Positions 53,800 to 62,050 of a stretch of 64,000 nt of DNA are shown here, piece after piece (position 1 is the first letter of the stretch; the number at the start of each line of letters is the position of its first letter). The DNA lies in assembly GCF_026248825.1 (NCBI RefSeq), contig NZ_CP110973.1, positions 3,927,501-3,991,500 of the forward strand, written 5' to 3'. Both the position numbers and the translations under genes were made by a program. The stretch comes from Larkinella insperata. Lineage in GTDB: Bacteria; Bacteroidota; Bacteroidia; Cytophagales; Spirosomataceae. The notes beneath the pieces are model-generated. The model was not told the origin of the DNA. It was given only the letters and a program-made list of their open reading frames with translations, and did no database searches.

Positions 53800-55170
53800 T
53801 TAAATAGGAGATGGGTTAAATTTTGAACGAGGTGATGCCAGGTCCTCCTGCTCGACATCGGGGCCGTGCTGAATTTTTTTGTTCAGCAGGTAGAGAAACA
53901 GCAGGAACAGCACCACATAAACCAGGGTAAACAGCACCAGCGAAATCAGCACGTGCTCGGCTTTGACGGCCTGCGACAGGGCGTCGGAGGTGCGCAGCAG
54001 GCCGTAGACCACCCAGGGTTGCCGACCTACCTCGGCGGTGTACCAGCCTACCTGGTTAGCAAGTTGCGGCAAAAGCACCGCCCCCACGAAAACCGCCATG
54101 AGCCAGCGGGTCTGGAAGAGTTTCTGGCGGTACAACAAAAAGATGGCCAGCCAGCAGAGGCCAATCAGCGTCATGCCGATCCCGACCATCAGGTGGTAGG
54201 TCTGAAAAACGAAGTTGACGGCTTTGGGACGGTTCTCGGGCTTGAAACTGTTCAGGCCGGGAATGGGCTTCTGAAAATCCTGGTGCACGAGAAACGACAA
54301 ACCGCCCGGTATTTTCAACCCCGTCACTTTCTGTTTTTCGGCATCGACCCAGCCCAAAAGATACATATCCGCCGGGGCCGTCTCAAAGTGCCCTTCCATC
54401 GTGGCCAGTTTGGCGGGCTGGTGTTCCGTTACCACTTCCGCCGATTTATGGCCCGTGAACAGTTGCCCCAGCGAGGAAATGGCCGCCACCCACAGCGCAA
54501 TTTTAAACGCTTTCTGCGAATGCACTTCGTATTTCCGCTTCAGGATGTACCAGGCACTCACGCTCAGCACCAGAAACGAACCCGCCAGAAACGCCCCGAT
54601 CAAAACGTGTGAATACCGTTCGATGGACGACGGGTTAAGCACCATTTCCCAGAAATCGGTTACCACGGCGCGGGCCTTCATGCCTTGGCCTTCGATGCGG
54701 TACCCGGCGGGGGTTTGCTGCCAGGAGTTGGCCACTACAATCCAGAGCGCCGAAAACATGGAGCCCAACGCCACCAGAACCGTCGACATAAAGTGGACGC
54801 GCGGACTGACGCGGTTCCAGCCGAAAATCAGGATGCCCAGAAAGGCCGATTCGAGCGCAAATGCAAAAATTCCTTCGGCGGCCAGCGCACTGCCGAAAAT
54901 GTCGCCGACGTAGCGGGAGTAAACCGCCCAGTTGGTGCCGAATTCAAATTCCATGACGATGCCGGTTGCAACGCCGATGCCGAAAATGAGCGCGAAAATC
55001 CGGACCCAGAAGCGGGTCAGCTCTTCGTAAACTTTGTCTTTGGTTTTCAAATACAAGCCTTCCATGAAGACCAGGCACACACCGAGGCCAATGCTCAGGG
55101 GTGGGTAGATGTAGTGGAAAGCAATCGTAAAGGCAAATTGAATGCGGGATAGTAACTCAACGTTGTCCAT
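53800..55170 (-). CDS. cydA: Cytochrome bd ubiquinol oxidase subunit I
   Basis: 456 residues from ATG 55170; the more upstream ATG at 55248 adds 26 residues not seen in the family. Heme ligand His19 (AFHYIYPP), the Q-loop QPAKLATMEGHF and the GRQPW motif near the end are present. The Q-loop is short, as in most non-enteric bd oxidases. Nine helices are expected. The oxidase couples quinol oxidation to oxygen reduction at the membrane. No cydX-like small gene was seen after cydB. Confidence 0.96.
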   Translation of the reverse strand: MDNVELLSRIQFAFTIAFHYIYPPLSIGLGVCLVFMEGLYLKTKDKVYEELTRFWVRIFALIFGIGVATGIVMEFEFGTNWAVYSRYVGDIFGSALAAEGIFAFALESAFLGILIFGWNRVSPRVHFMSTVLVALGSMFSALWIVVANSWQQTPAGYRIEGQGMKARAVVTDFWEMVLNPSSIERYSHVLIGAFLAGSFLVLSVSAWYILKRKYEVHSQKAFKIALWVAAISSLGQLFTGHKSAEVVTEHQPAKLATMEGHFETAPADMYLLGWVDAEKQKVTGLKIPGGLSFLVHQDFQKPIPGLNSFKPENRPKAVNFVFQTYHLMVGIGMTLIGLCWLAIFLLYRQKLFQTRWLMAVFVGAVLLPQLANQVGWYTAEVGRQPWVVYGLLRTSDALSQAVKAEHVLISLVLFTLVYVVLFLLFLYLLNKKIQHGPDVEQEDLASPRSKFNPSPI

Positions 55171-55306
55171 AGCCAGGTGTAGATAGGGAAGTGGGCTATC
55201 GGGTGCAAGGTACGGTAGAAGCCGATACGAAATCATGGTTTTGGACAAGATTTTTTGAGCCGGTTTGCGAATAAAAAAGTTAATTCGCAGCGTGGATCAG
55301 AGAGCA

Positions 55307-55357
55307 CCATTGTTGAGCGGATTTCTCTCTGATTACCTCCATTGTTCTCCGCTCAAC
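55307..55357. repeat. Hairpin and direct repeats in the cydA/creatininase divergent region
   Basis: GTTGAGCGGA (55312-55321) and TCCGCTCAAC (55348-55357) form a perfect 10-bp stem with a 26-nt loop, and CCATTGTT occurs at 55307-55314 and 55339-55346. Possible regulatory site of the divergent cydA and amidohydrolase promoters; no factor can be named. Confidence 0.4.
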
Positions 55358-55382
55358 GCAGCGAAATAACGTTATCTAAACC

Positions 55383-56147
55383 ATGCGCCCTTACATCCTT
55401 GCCGAAGCCAACTGGAAACACATTCACGATCACCCCATCGACCTGGTTATCCTGCCCTGGGGAGCCACCGAAGCCCACAATTATCACATGCCCTACGCCA
55501 CGGACGTTATCGAAGCCGATGCCATTGCGGCCGAGTCGGCGCGGCTGGCCTGGGAGCAGGGGGCGAAGGTGATGGTGCTGCCTACGGTTCCGTTTGGGGT
55601 CAATACCGGCCAGGCGGATATACTGCTGGATATCAACCTGTACCCAAGTACCCAGAAAGCCATTCTGAACGACATCATTGAAGTACTCAACCGGCAGGGA
55701 ATCCGCAAGCTGCTGATTCTGAACAGCCACGGCGGCAATGATTTTAGAACCATGCTGCGTGAACTGGGCGTTGCATACCCCAACATGTTTCTGAGCACCT
55801 GCTCCTGGTTTAACACGCTGGACAAAACAAAGTACTTCGACGAATACCAGGGCGACCACGCCGACGAGATGGAAACGAGCCTGCTGCTGCATCTGCGCCC
55901 TGATCTGGTGCTGCCGCTGGAGGAAGCGGGCGATGGGGCCGCCAAAACCTGGAAGGTTCAGGGGCTGCGGGAAGGCTGGGCCTGGGCCGAACGCAAATGG
56001 TCGAAGGTGACGGAAGATACGGGAATTGGCAACCCCAAAGCCGCAACCGCCGAGAAAGGCAAGCGGTATTTCGACGATGTGACGCAGAAACTGAGCGGTT
56101 TGCTGGTCGAACTGGCGAATCTGGACGTAGACGACTTATACGAGTAG
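55383..56147 (+). CDS. Creatininase-family amidohydrolase
   Basis: 254 residues. The family's metal-binding residues are seen in LPWGATEAHNYHMPYATDVIEAD (Glu, His, Asp) and the LNSHGGND motif. Members include creatininase, mycofactocin MftE and formamide hydrolases of riboflavin-type pathways; the substrate cannot be set. No neighbouring gene of a named pathway is adjacent. Probably a cytoplasmic Zn/Mn-dependent hydrolase. The start ATG 55383 follows a region with a hairpin. Confidence 0.88.
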   Translation: MRPYILAEANWKHIHDHPIDLVILPWGATEAHNYHMPYATDVIEADAIAAESARLAWEQGAKVMVLPTVPFGVNTGQADILLDINLYPSTQKAILNDIIEVLNRQGIRKLLILNSHGGNDFRTMLRELGVAYPNMFLSTCSWFNTLDKTKYFDEYQGDHADEMETSLLLHLRPDLVLPLEEAGDGAAKTWKVQGLREGWAWAERKWSKVTEDTGIGNPKAATAEKGKRYFDDVTQKLSGLLVELANLDVDDLYE

Positions 56148-56154
56148 ATACAAT

Positions 56155-56195
56155 TCAGCCACGGGCCAACGGCAAACCGCTCCGCCCGTGGCTGA
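56155..56195. terminator. Bidirectional hairpin terminator
   Basis: TCAGCCACGGGC (56155-56166) and GCCCGTGGCTGA (56184-56195) form a perfect 12-bp stem with a 17-nt loop between the convergent amidohydrolase and sorbosone-dehydrogenase genes. Confidence 0.72.
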
Positions 56196-56218
56196 GTACC
56201 GGAAATTCTCCCAAGTGC

Positions 56219-57595
56219 TTATTTTTTCGCCGTGTACATAACCCGCCAGACTTTCCCTTTCACCGAGTCGGTAATGTACAGCGAACCGTCTGGACCCTGA
56301 GCCAGCCCCATCGGGCGGTGTTGGGCCTGGCCGGGGCTGGTCAGGTCGAGCTTTCCGGCGTTGGCGTTCGTACCGGGTTTGCCCTGTTCCGCCACCCCCG
56401 CAAAGTTTTCGGCAAACACTTCATACTGGCCCGACGGCTTTCCGTCTTTGCCGAACGGCACAAAGGCCACAAAGTAACCGCCCTGCTTCATCGGAGCGCG
56501 GTTCCAGGAGCCGTGGAAGCAGATAAACGCGCCGTTTTTGTATTTGGCCGGAAACTGATTTCCGGTGTAAAACAGCACGTCGTTCGGTGCCCAGTGACCC
56601 GGAAAAGCCATAATCGGCTTGTCTTTGCCCTCGCAGCGGTCAATTTTAGAGCCGTCACCGCCGTATTCGGGGGCCAGCACTTTCTTGTTCTGTTCGTGGT
56701 CGTTGTAGCAGTAGGGCCAGCCGAAATCCGACCCCTTTTTCACCATCAGAAATTCCTCCGACGGCAATTCGGCACTGACCTCGTCGGTGAATTTACCGCC
56801 CCAGTTGTTGAGGTTGTCGCGGCCGTGTTGCAGGGCGTAGAGCGTGTTGCTGGCGGTGTTCCAGTCGATGGCTACGGCGTTGCGGATGCCGGTTGCGTAG
56901 CGTGTTCCGTCGCTTTGTTTCTGGTTCGGCTTGTTGGCGTCAAATTCCCAGATGCCGCCGTATTGCTCCAGGATGGGGCAGGGGTCCATGCCTTTTGAGC
57001 CTTTCACCCGGTCTCTTTCCTGGCAGGCATTCGAGGGCGCGCCGAACGTAACGTACAGTTTGCCGCTGGGCGAGAACGCCAGCGGTTTGGATGCGTGCTG
57101 CCGTTGCAGCGTCAGGCCCACCACGATGGGCTCCGGCGGGGTGGCCGGATCGACTACGCCGTTGGTCATTTTGTAGCGGTATACCGAGGTGTCGGACGAC
57201 GCATACAGATAGCCGTTGTAAATTGCCATACCGGTTCCGGCGTAATTGCCAAACGTAACGGTTTTGTCGGCCTTACCGTCGCCGTTGGTGTCCTGTAATT
57301 CAACGATGCCTTTGCCGTCCTTTAGTTTGTTAAGTTTAACAAAAACCGTCCCGTTCTCGTCAACGGCAATGTGCCGGGCGGTGCCCAGACCGTCGGCTAC
57401 TGTCAGGGCTCCAAAGCCGGTTGTGAGTTTCAAACCACCGTTGTCGGGATCAGGGGCGGGCAAAACGGCTCGTTTGGCGGGCGAGTCACCGGAGGGGAGT
57501 GGACCGGCTAGACTCGTAAAAACCGAATACAGAACCGCCAGGGTAACTTCAGCCAGCAGGAACTTCTTGGTCATGGGAAAGGACGGTTTTTTCAT
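56219..57595 (-). CDS. Sorbosone dehydrogenase-like beta-propeller (PQQ-type), secreted
   Basis: 458 residues. The N-terminal hydrophobic stretch (KKFLLAEVTLAVLYSVFTSLAG) is a signal peptide or anchor. The body is a six-bladed beta-propeller of the soluble glucose dehydrogenase/L-sorbosone dehydrogenase family: VADGLGTARHIAVDENGTVFV, PLAFSPSGKLYVTFG, GIRNAVAIDWN, GSDFGWPYCYNDHE and HRPMGLAQGPDGSLYITD. These enzymes use PQQ and calcium to oxidise sugars in the periplasm. No PQQ synthesis genes are in the window. The substrate is unknown. Confidence 0.87.
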   Translation of the reverse strand: MKKPSFPMTKKFLLAEVTLAVLYSVFTSLAGPLPSGDSPAKRAVLPAPDPDNGGLKLTTGFGALTVADGLGTARHIAVDENGTVFVKLNKLKDGKGIVELQDTNGDGKADKTVTFGNYAGTGMAIYNGYLYASSDTSVYRYKMTNGVVDPATPPEPIVVGLTLQRQHASKPLAFSPSGKLYVTFGAPSNACQERDRVKGSKGMDPCPILEQYGGIWEFDANKPNQKQSDGTRYATGIRNAVAIDWNTASNTLYALQHGRDNLNNWGGKFTDEVSAELPSEEFLMVKKGSDFGWPYCYNDHEQNKKVLAPEYGGDGSKIDRCEGKDKPIMAFPGHWAPNDVLFYTGNQFPAKYKNGAFICFHGSWNRAPMKQGGYFVAFVPFGKDGKPSGQYEVFAENFAGVAEQGKPGTNANAGKLDLTSPGQAQHRPMGLAQGPDGSLYITDSVKGKVWRVMYTAKK

Positions 57596-57802
57596 GAGAT
57601 GAAGGGATTTTTAGCCACCGTAATTATTCTAAAATATAAAATCGGAATACATTATTTTTGTAAACCTGATCCGTTCTTAATTCGAAGCGTTCGGGTTTGC
57701 TTGCCGGCGAAAAAAAATGTTACTTTCACTTTTTACAAAGTAAGTAGGCAATCCATCAGACTTGCAACTAATTGCTTTAAACACTGAAACTTTACTTATT
57801 TG

Positions 57803-59560
57803 ATGAACCCCATTCTACGATGGTTCAGCCGGGGAACGGCCTGCCTGCTTATGGCGGGAGCGGTGCCGGTTTGGGCCCAGTCTGTTGACGAATCTTTAAC
57901 GCCTTTACCCACCGATCGGCTGACTTCTCTGCCGTCCAACTGGAAACCGGCTGCTTCGGTTCTGGTGAACCCTTTAAAAGCGGATAGTAAAACAAAAAAT
58001 GGAAGTGGTGTGCTGGTCGGTACGCCGGGCCAGCCGGTTACCTTGCTGACCAACGCCAACGACGTTCGGCTGGTCATGGACGTAATGCTCTCGCCGGGCG
58101 CCGAGGCCACCCTGTCGCTCGGTTCAACCAATATTCGTCTGGCCGACAACTGGGGCAATGCTGCCATCAACACGAATACATTCGGGTCGGTTGAAGGCGC
58201 TACGCTGCTGCCGTTGCAGAACGCGGGGAAAGCCCCCGGCTTGTGGCAACCCCTGGAAGTGCAGCTGCAGGGCGGGGGCAAAGGACCGGCTACGCTGGAA
58301 AAAATGACGCTCAATGGCATTACGCTGTATGAAAACCTGGTACTGCCCCGGGCAACCGGCGGAACAAGCGGAACCCTTGCGCTGAACGTTAAAAAAGGAA
58401 CCGTTGCCATCCGGAATGTCGGGTATCAGTTGATTTCCGACCGGCAGGTGGCCAAACTGACCAACATTCGGTACAAATTATACGAAAACCGCACCGAGAC
58501 GGTTTCGGAAGCCGAACTGGCTAACCTGAAACTGGTCAAGGAAGATACGGTTTCGGCGCTGACCTACGAGGTTTCCTTCGGGCAGCCGCGCTGGCACGGT
58601 ATTCTGTATACCGGCGATCTGGTGGTTGACAAAACCGGACCCTATACCGTGGCGCTGCAACAGGGCGGCTGGGCGGCTCTGCACATCGACGGCAAGGAAG
58701 TGCTGGCCAACACCCGGCTCGATCTGGGTTACATGAATACGGCCAAAATCAACCTGACGGCGGGCAAGCATTCCTTCAAGCTGTTTTTCGGGCGGTCGTG
58801 GCCCCGGCCGGGTCTGGGTTTCTTCATCTCGGCCCCCGATACCAAGTTTCAGGCGCTGCACCCGCGGGCTTCGCTGCCGGAACCCGACCCCGTCGGTGAA
58901 ATTGCGGTCGAACCCACCACCAAACCGTCCATTATCCGGTCGTTTGTCAATTATGGTCCCAAAAAGAAGACCCATTGTATTTCCGTGGGCAGCCCGACGG
59001 GTTTGAACTACACCGTTGATCTGAACCAGGGCGCGTTGTTGCAGGTTTGGCGCGGTCCGTTTGCCGACGTTACCGAAATGTGGTACGAGCGCGGAGAGCC
59101 GCAACTGCTTAAACCGCTGGGAACGCTGGCGGTCCTGTCGGCCCAGAATCCGCTGGCGCTGCTGGCCAATTCTACGCAGTTCTGGCCCGATAGCCTGTCT
59201 GACAACGAGTTGAGTTACAAGGGGCTGACGATGGACAAGCAAGGCTACCCGATGATGCAGTACCGGCTGCGGGATCTGGACGTGACGGATGCCGTAATGC
59301 CCAGCACCGACGGCAAGTCGTTCACCCGGACACTGACGGTGAAAGGACCGGAGAACGAGTCGCTGTACTGCCGGTTGGCGTCAGGGGCGTCGCTGGAAGA
59401 GGTCACCAAAGGCTTGTACTCCGTGGATGGAAAATATTTTATCCAGCTTGATTCCAAAGCCAAGCCGAGTGTGCGTACCAATTCCGGTAAGCAGGAGCTG
59501 GTGATGCCGGTCAACGTAAAAGGCGGATCGACAACGGTTCAGTATTCCATTTTGTGGTAA
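57803..59560 (+). CDS. DUF1080-like + PA14 domain secreted protein
   Basis: 585 residues from ATG 57803. The signal peptide ends near PVWA. Residues ~30-215 look like the jelly-roll DUF1080 / 3-keto-disaccharide hydrolase fold, with GLWQPLEVQLQG and the TLALNVKKGTVAIRNVGYQLI ending (compare IGLQDHGxxVxFRNI). Residues ~245-340 resemble PA14 (GILYTGDLVVDKTGPYTVAL; AALHIDGKEV; LTAGKHSFKLFF). The C-terminal ~230 residues are a domain I cannot name, holding KKTHCISVG and GALLQVWRG. It is followed three bases later by a CsaA-like gene and then a propeller-cupredoxin gene. A role in extracellular sugar handling is inferred. Confidence 0.72.
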   Translation: MNPILRWFSRGTACLLMAGAVPVWAQSVDESLTPLPTDRLTSLPSNWKPAASVLVNPLKADSKTKNGSGVLVGTPGQPVTLLTNANDVRLVMDVMLSPGAEATLSLGSTNIRLADNWGNAAINTNTFGSVEGATLLPLQNAGKAPGLWQPLEVQLQGGGKGPATLEKMTLNGITLYENLVLPRATGGTSGTLALNVKKGTVAIRNVGYQLISDRQVAKLTNIRYKLYENRTETVSEAELANLKLVKEDTVSALTYEVSFGQPRWHGILYTGDLVVDKTGPYTVALQQGGWAALHIDGKEVLANTRLDLGYMNTAKINLTAGKHSFKLFFGRSWPRPGLGFFISAPDTKFQALHPRASLPEPDPVGEIAVEPTTKPSIIRSFVNYGPKKKTHCISVGSPTGLNYTVDLNQGALLQVWRGPFADVTEMWYERGEPQLLKPLGTLAVLSAQNPLALLANSTQFWPDSLSDNELSYKGLTMDKQGYPMMQYRLRDLDVTDAVMPSTDGKSFTRTLTVKGPENESLYCRLASGASLEEVTKGLYSVDGKYFIQLDSKAKPSVRTNSGKQELVMPVNVKGGSTTVQYSILW

Positions 59561-59563
59561 GTG

Positions 59564-59902
59564 ATGGAAAACACAATTTCATGGGCTGACTTCGAAAAGG
59601 TGGAAATCTTGACCGGTACGGTTATCGCCGTGGATGCGTTTCCGGAAGCCCGCAAACCCGCTTACAAACTGACCATTGATTTTGGCCCGAAAGGCGTTAA
59701 ACGGTCCTCGGCCCAGTTGACCAGGCTGTATCAGCCGGACGATTTACTGGGAATGCAGATCGTGGCGGTTGTAAATTTTCCACCCAAGCAAATTGCGACG
59801 TTCAAGAGCGAATGCCTGGTGCTGGGGGCGCTTGGCCACGACGGCGAAGTAACCCTGCTGCAAACCGAACGCGAAACCGAAAATGGCTCCCGAATTGCCT
59901 AG
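59564..59902 (+). CDS. CsaA-like tRNA-binding-domain (OB-fold) protein
   Basis: 112 residues from ATG 59564 (a GTG one codon earlier is also possible). The whole protein is one EMAP/tRNA-binding OB fold: WADFEKVEILTGTVIAVDAF, AYKLTIDFGPKGVKRSSAQLT and LGALGHDGEVTLLQTE. CsaA proteins act as small chaperones or tRNA-binding proteins in the cytoplasm. It is oddly placed between two genes for secreted proteins, and its stop overlaps the longest frame of the next gene, so it is part of the same transcript. Confidence 0.9.
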   Translation: MENTISWADFEKVEILTGTVIAVDAFPEARKPAYKLTIDFGPKGVKRSSAQLTRLYQPDDLLGMQIVAVVNFPPKQIATFKSECLVLGALGHDGEVTLLQTERETENGSRIA

Positions 59903-59912
59903 TTCTAAAAAC

Positions 59913-61931
59913 ATGAAAAATAAACTCTCATTTCTCTTTCTATCCCTCTTTCTTTCCGCTGCTGCGCTGGCTCAGCGTCCGTTGACGGAAGATGATTATT
60001 ACCGGCTGATTACGGTTCCGGTGCCCGAAGGTGTTCAACTCGAAGTGGGCGGGATGGCCGTGCTGCCCGACGGTCGGCTGGGTGTTTCAACGCGCCGGGG
60101 CGAGGTCTGGCTTATCAGCAACCCGTATATGAAGGGCAGCCGCCAGCCGCAGTACAAACGGTTTGCGTACGGTTTGCACGAACCCCTCGGACTGGCCTAC
60201 AACAAGGGCGCTTTCTGGGCCACCCAACGGGGCGAACTGACCAAAATGATCGACACCGACGGCGACGATGAAGCCAACGAATACCGGTCCATTGTCAAAT
60301 GGCCGTTGTCGGGAAATTACCACGAATATTCGTACGGCCCGCTGTTTTTGCCGGATGGCGACATGCTCATTACGCTCAACCTCGACTGGATTGGCTACGG
60401 GGCCAGTCTGGCCAAATGGCGGGGCTGGATGCTGAAAGTCAACGAGAAAGGCGAGCTGAAACCGTTCGCTACGGGGCTGCGTTCTCCGTCAAGTTATCGT
60501 CAACTGCGCGATGGTAGCATTTTCTACACCGAAAACCAGGGTGACTGGGTTGGATCGGGGCGGATGACCCACCTCGAACTGGGCGATTTTGCCGGAAATC
60601 CGGCGGGTTTAAAATGGACTTCAGAGCCGGGTTCACCCCTGAAACTGAAGCCGGAAGACGTGCCGAGCACCGGAAAACCGATGCACGAGATGGTCAAATC
60701 CATTCCCAATCTGAAAGAACCGGCGATCTGGTTCCCGCACACCATTCTGGGGATTTCGACCTCCGATATTCTGGAAGATACCACCGCCAACCGGTTTGGG
60801 CCGTTCGACGGGCAGTTGTTTGTGGGCGATCAGGGCCACAGCAAAATCATGCGGGTGTTTCTGGAAAAAGTGGATGGCAAGTATCAGGGGGCGGTTTTTG
60901 CGTTCCGGTCGGGTTTCCAGTCCGGTATTCTGCGGATGGCCTGGGGGCTGGACGGTTCCATGTTTGTGGGACAAACCAGCCGGGGCTGGGCGGCCACCGG
61001 GAAAGACCCCTTTGGCGTTCAGCGGCTGGTCTGGACGGGATTGACGCCGTTTGAGATGAAAGCCATTCGCTCGATGCCCGACGGTTTTGAAGTGGAGTTT
61101 ACCCAACCCGTTGACAAGAAAACCGCCGAAGACCTGGCGTCGTACAGCCTGAACAGCTTCACGTATAAGTACCACAAAACCTACGGTAGTCCGGTGGAAG
61201 ATGCGCGTACGGTGCCCATCCGGGGCGTTGTAGTGGCCGATAACGGTTTAAAAGTCAGAATTGTGGCTGATACCACGCTGCGCGAAGGATACATCCATGA
61301 GCTGAAAGCCGAAGGGATCAAGTCAGCAACCGGGCTGGCACTGCTGCACAATACGGGGTATTACACCCTGAATCACATTGCGCCGGGTACGAAGCTGACC
61401 ATTGCGGCTCCGGCCAAACACAACCACGGCGACATGGCGATGGCGTCGAACGCCAGTGGAGTAGGGGCCGCCGTCGGGAAAGGCAAGGCCATCGGGGGCA
61501 AACCGCAAACCTCAGCCGTTAAGCGCATTACGGAACAACCCGCCGACTGGACCAACGGCCCTGATCAGGTGATTACGATCGGTACCGTACCGGGTCTGAA
61601 ATTTGATAAAACGCAGGTTGAGGTCAAAGCCGGTAGCCGCGTGAAGTGGGTATTCAACAACAACGATGATATGCTGCACAACTGTGTGATTGTGAAGCCA
61701 TCCACCGCCAATGCCGTTGGCGATGCGGCCCTGAAGCTGAACCTGAACGGGTCCAAAATGCAGTATGTGCCGGTGACGCCGAACGTGTTGTACCACACCA
61801 ACCTGATGCAACCCGAAAGTACAGAGTCCATTTATTTTGTAGCGCCCACAACCCCGGGTGATTACCAGTTCGTTTGCACCTTCCCGGGTCACCATACGCT
61901 GATGCAGGGAGTCATGAAGGTTGTCAAATAA
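59913..61931 (+). CDS. Secreted beta-propeller fused to a plastocyanin-like copper domain
   Basis: 672 residues from ATG 59913, giving a clean signal peptide (FLFLSLFLSAAALA); ATG 59883 is possible but overlaps the CsaA gene. Residues ~30-390 form an NHL/sorbosone-dehydrogenase-like propeller (GGMAVLPDGRLGVSTRRGEVW; HEPLGLAYNKGAFWATQRGEL), ~395-500 an Ig-like linker with a His-rich spacer (KHNHGDMAMAS), and ~545-672 a cupredoxin with type-1 copper ligands His in MLHNCV, Cys in FVCTFPGHH, His in that same motif, and Met in LMQGVM. Such domains carry electrons. An extracellular dehydrogenase with built-in electron acceptor is inferred; the propeller's cofactor is unknown. Confidence 0.85.
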   Translation: MKNKLSFLFLSLFLSAAALAQRPLTEDDYYRLITVPVPEGVQLEVGGMAVLPDGRLGVSTRRGEVWLISNPYMKGSRQPQYKRFAYGLHEPLGLAYNKGAFWATQRGELTKMIDTDGDDEANEYRSIVKWPLSGNYHEYSYGPLFLPDGDMLITLNLDWIGYGASLAKWRGWMLKVNEKGELKPFATGLRSPSSYRQLRDGSIFYTENQGDWVGSGRMTHLELGDFAGNPAGLKWTSEPGSPLKLKPEDVPSTGKPMHEMVKSIPNLKEPAIWFPHTILGISTSDILEDTTANRFGPFDGQLFVGDQGHSKIMRVFLEKVDGKYQGAVFAFRSGFQSGILRMAWGLDGSMFVGQTSRGWAATGKDPFGVQRLVWTGLTPFEMKAIRSMPDGFEVEFTQPVDKKTAEDLASYSLNSFTYKYHKTYGSPVEDARTVPIRGVVVADNGLKVRIVADTTLREGYIHELKAEGIKSATGLALLHNTGYYTLNHIAPGTKLTIAAPAKHNHGDMAMASNASGVGAAVGKGKAIGGKPQTSAVKRITEQPADWTNGPDQVITIGTVPGLKFDKTQVEVKAGSRVKWVFNNNDDMLHNCVIVKPSTANAVGDAALKLNLNGSKMQYVPVTPNVLYHTNLMQPESTESIYFVAPTTPGDYQFVCTFPGHHTLMQGVMKVVK

Positions 61932-61953
61932 AAATAGTATAATATATTCATGC

Positions 61954-61995
61954 AAATAGGTGATTAATGTAAAACTTTAATCACCTATTTTTATT
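61954..61995 (+). terminator. Intrinsic terminator
   Basis: AAATAGGTGATTAA (61954-61967) and TTAATCACCTATTT (61977-61990) make a perfect 14-bp stem with a 9-nt loop, then TTATT. It lies 22 bases after the propeller-cupredoxin gene. Confidence 0.85.
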
Positions 61996-62050
61996 AGGCT
62001 CATGCCGGATACTTGAGTGGGATGCATGGCCGTTACAATACGCACATTAC

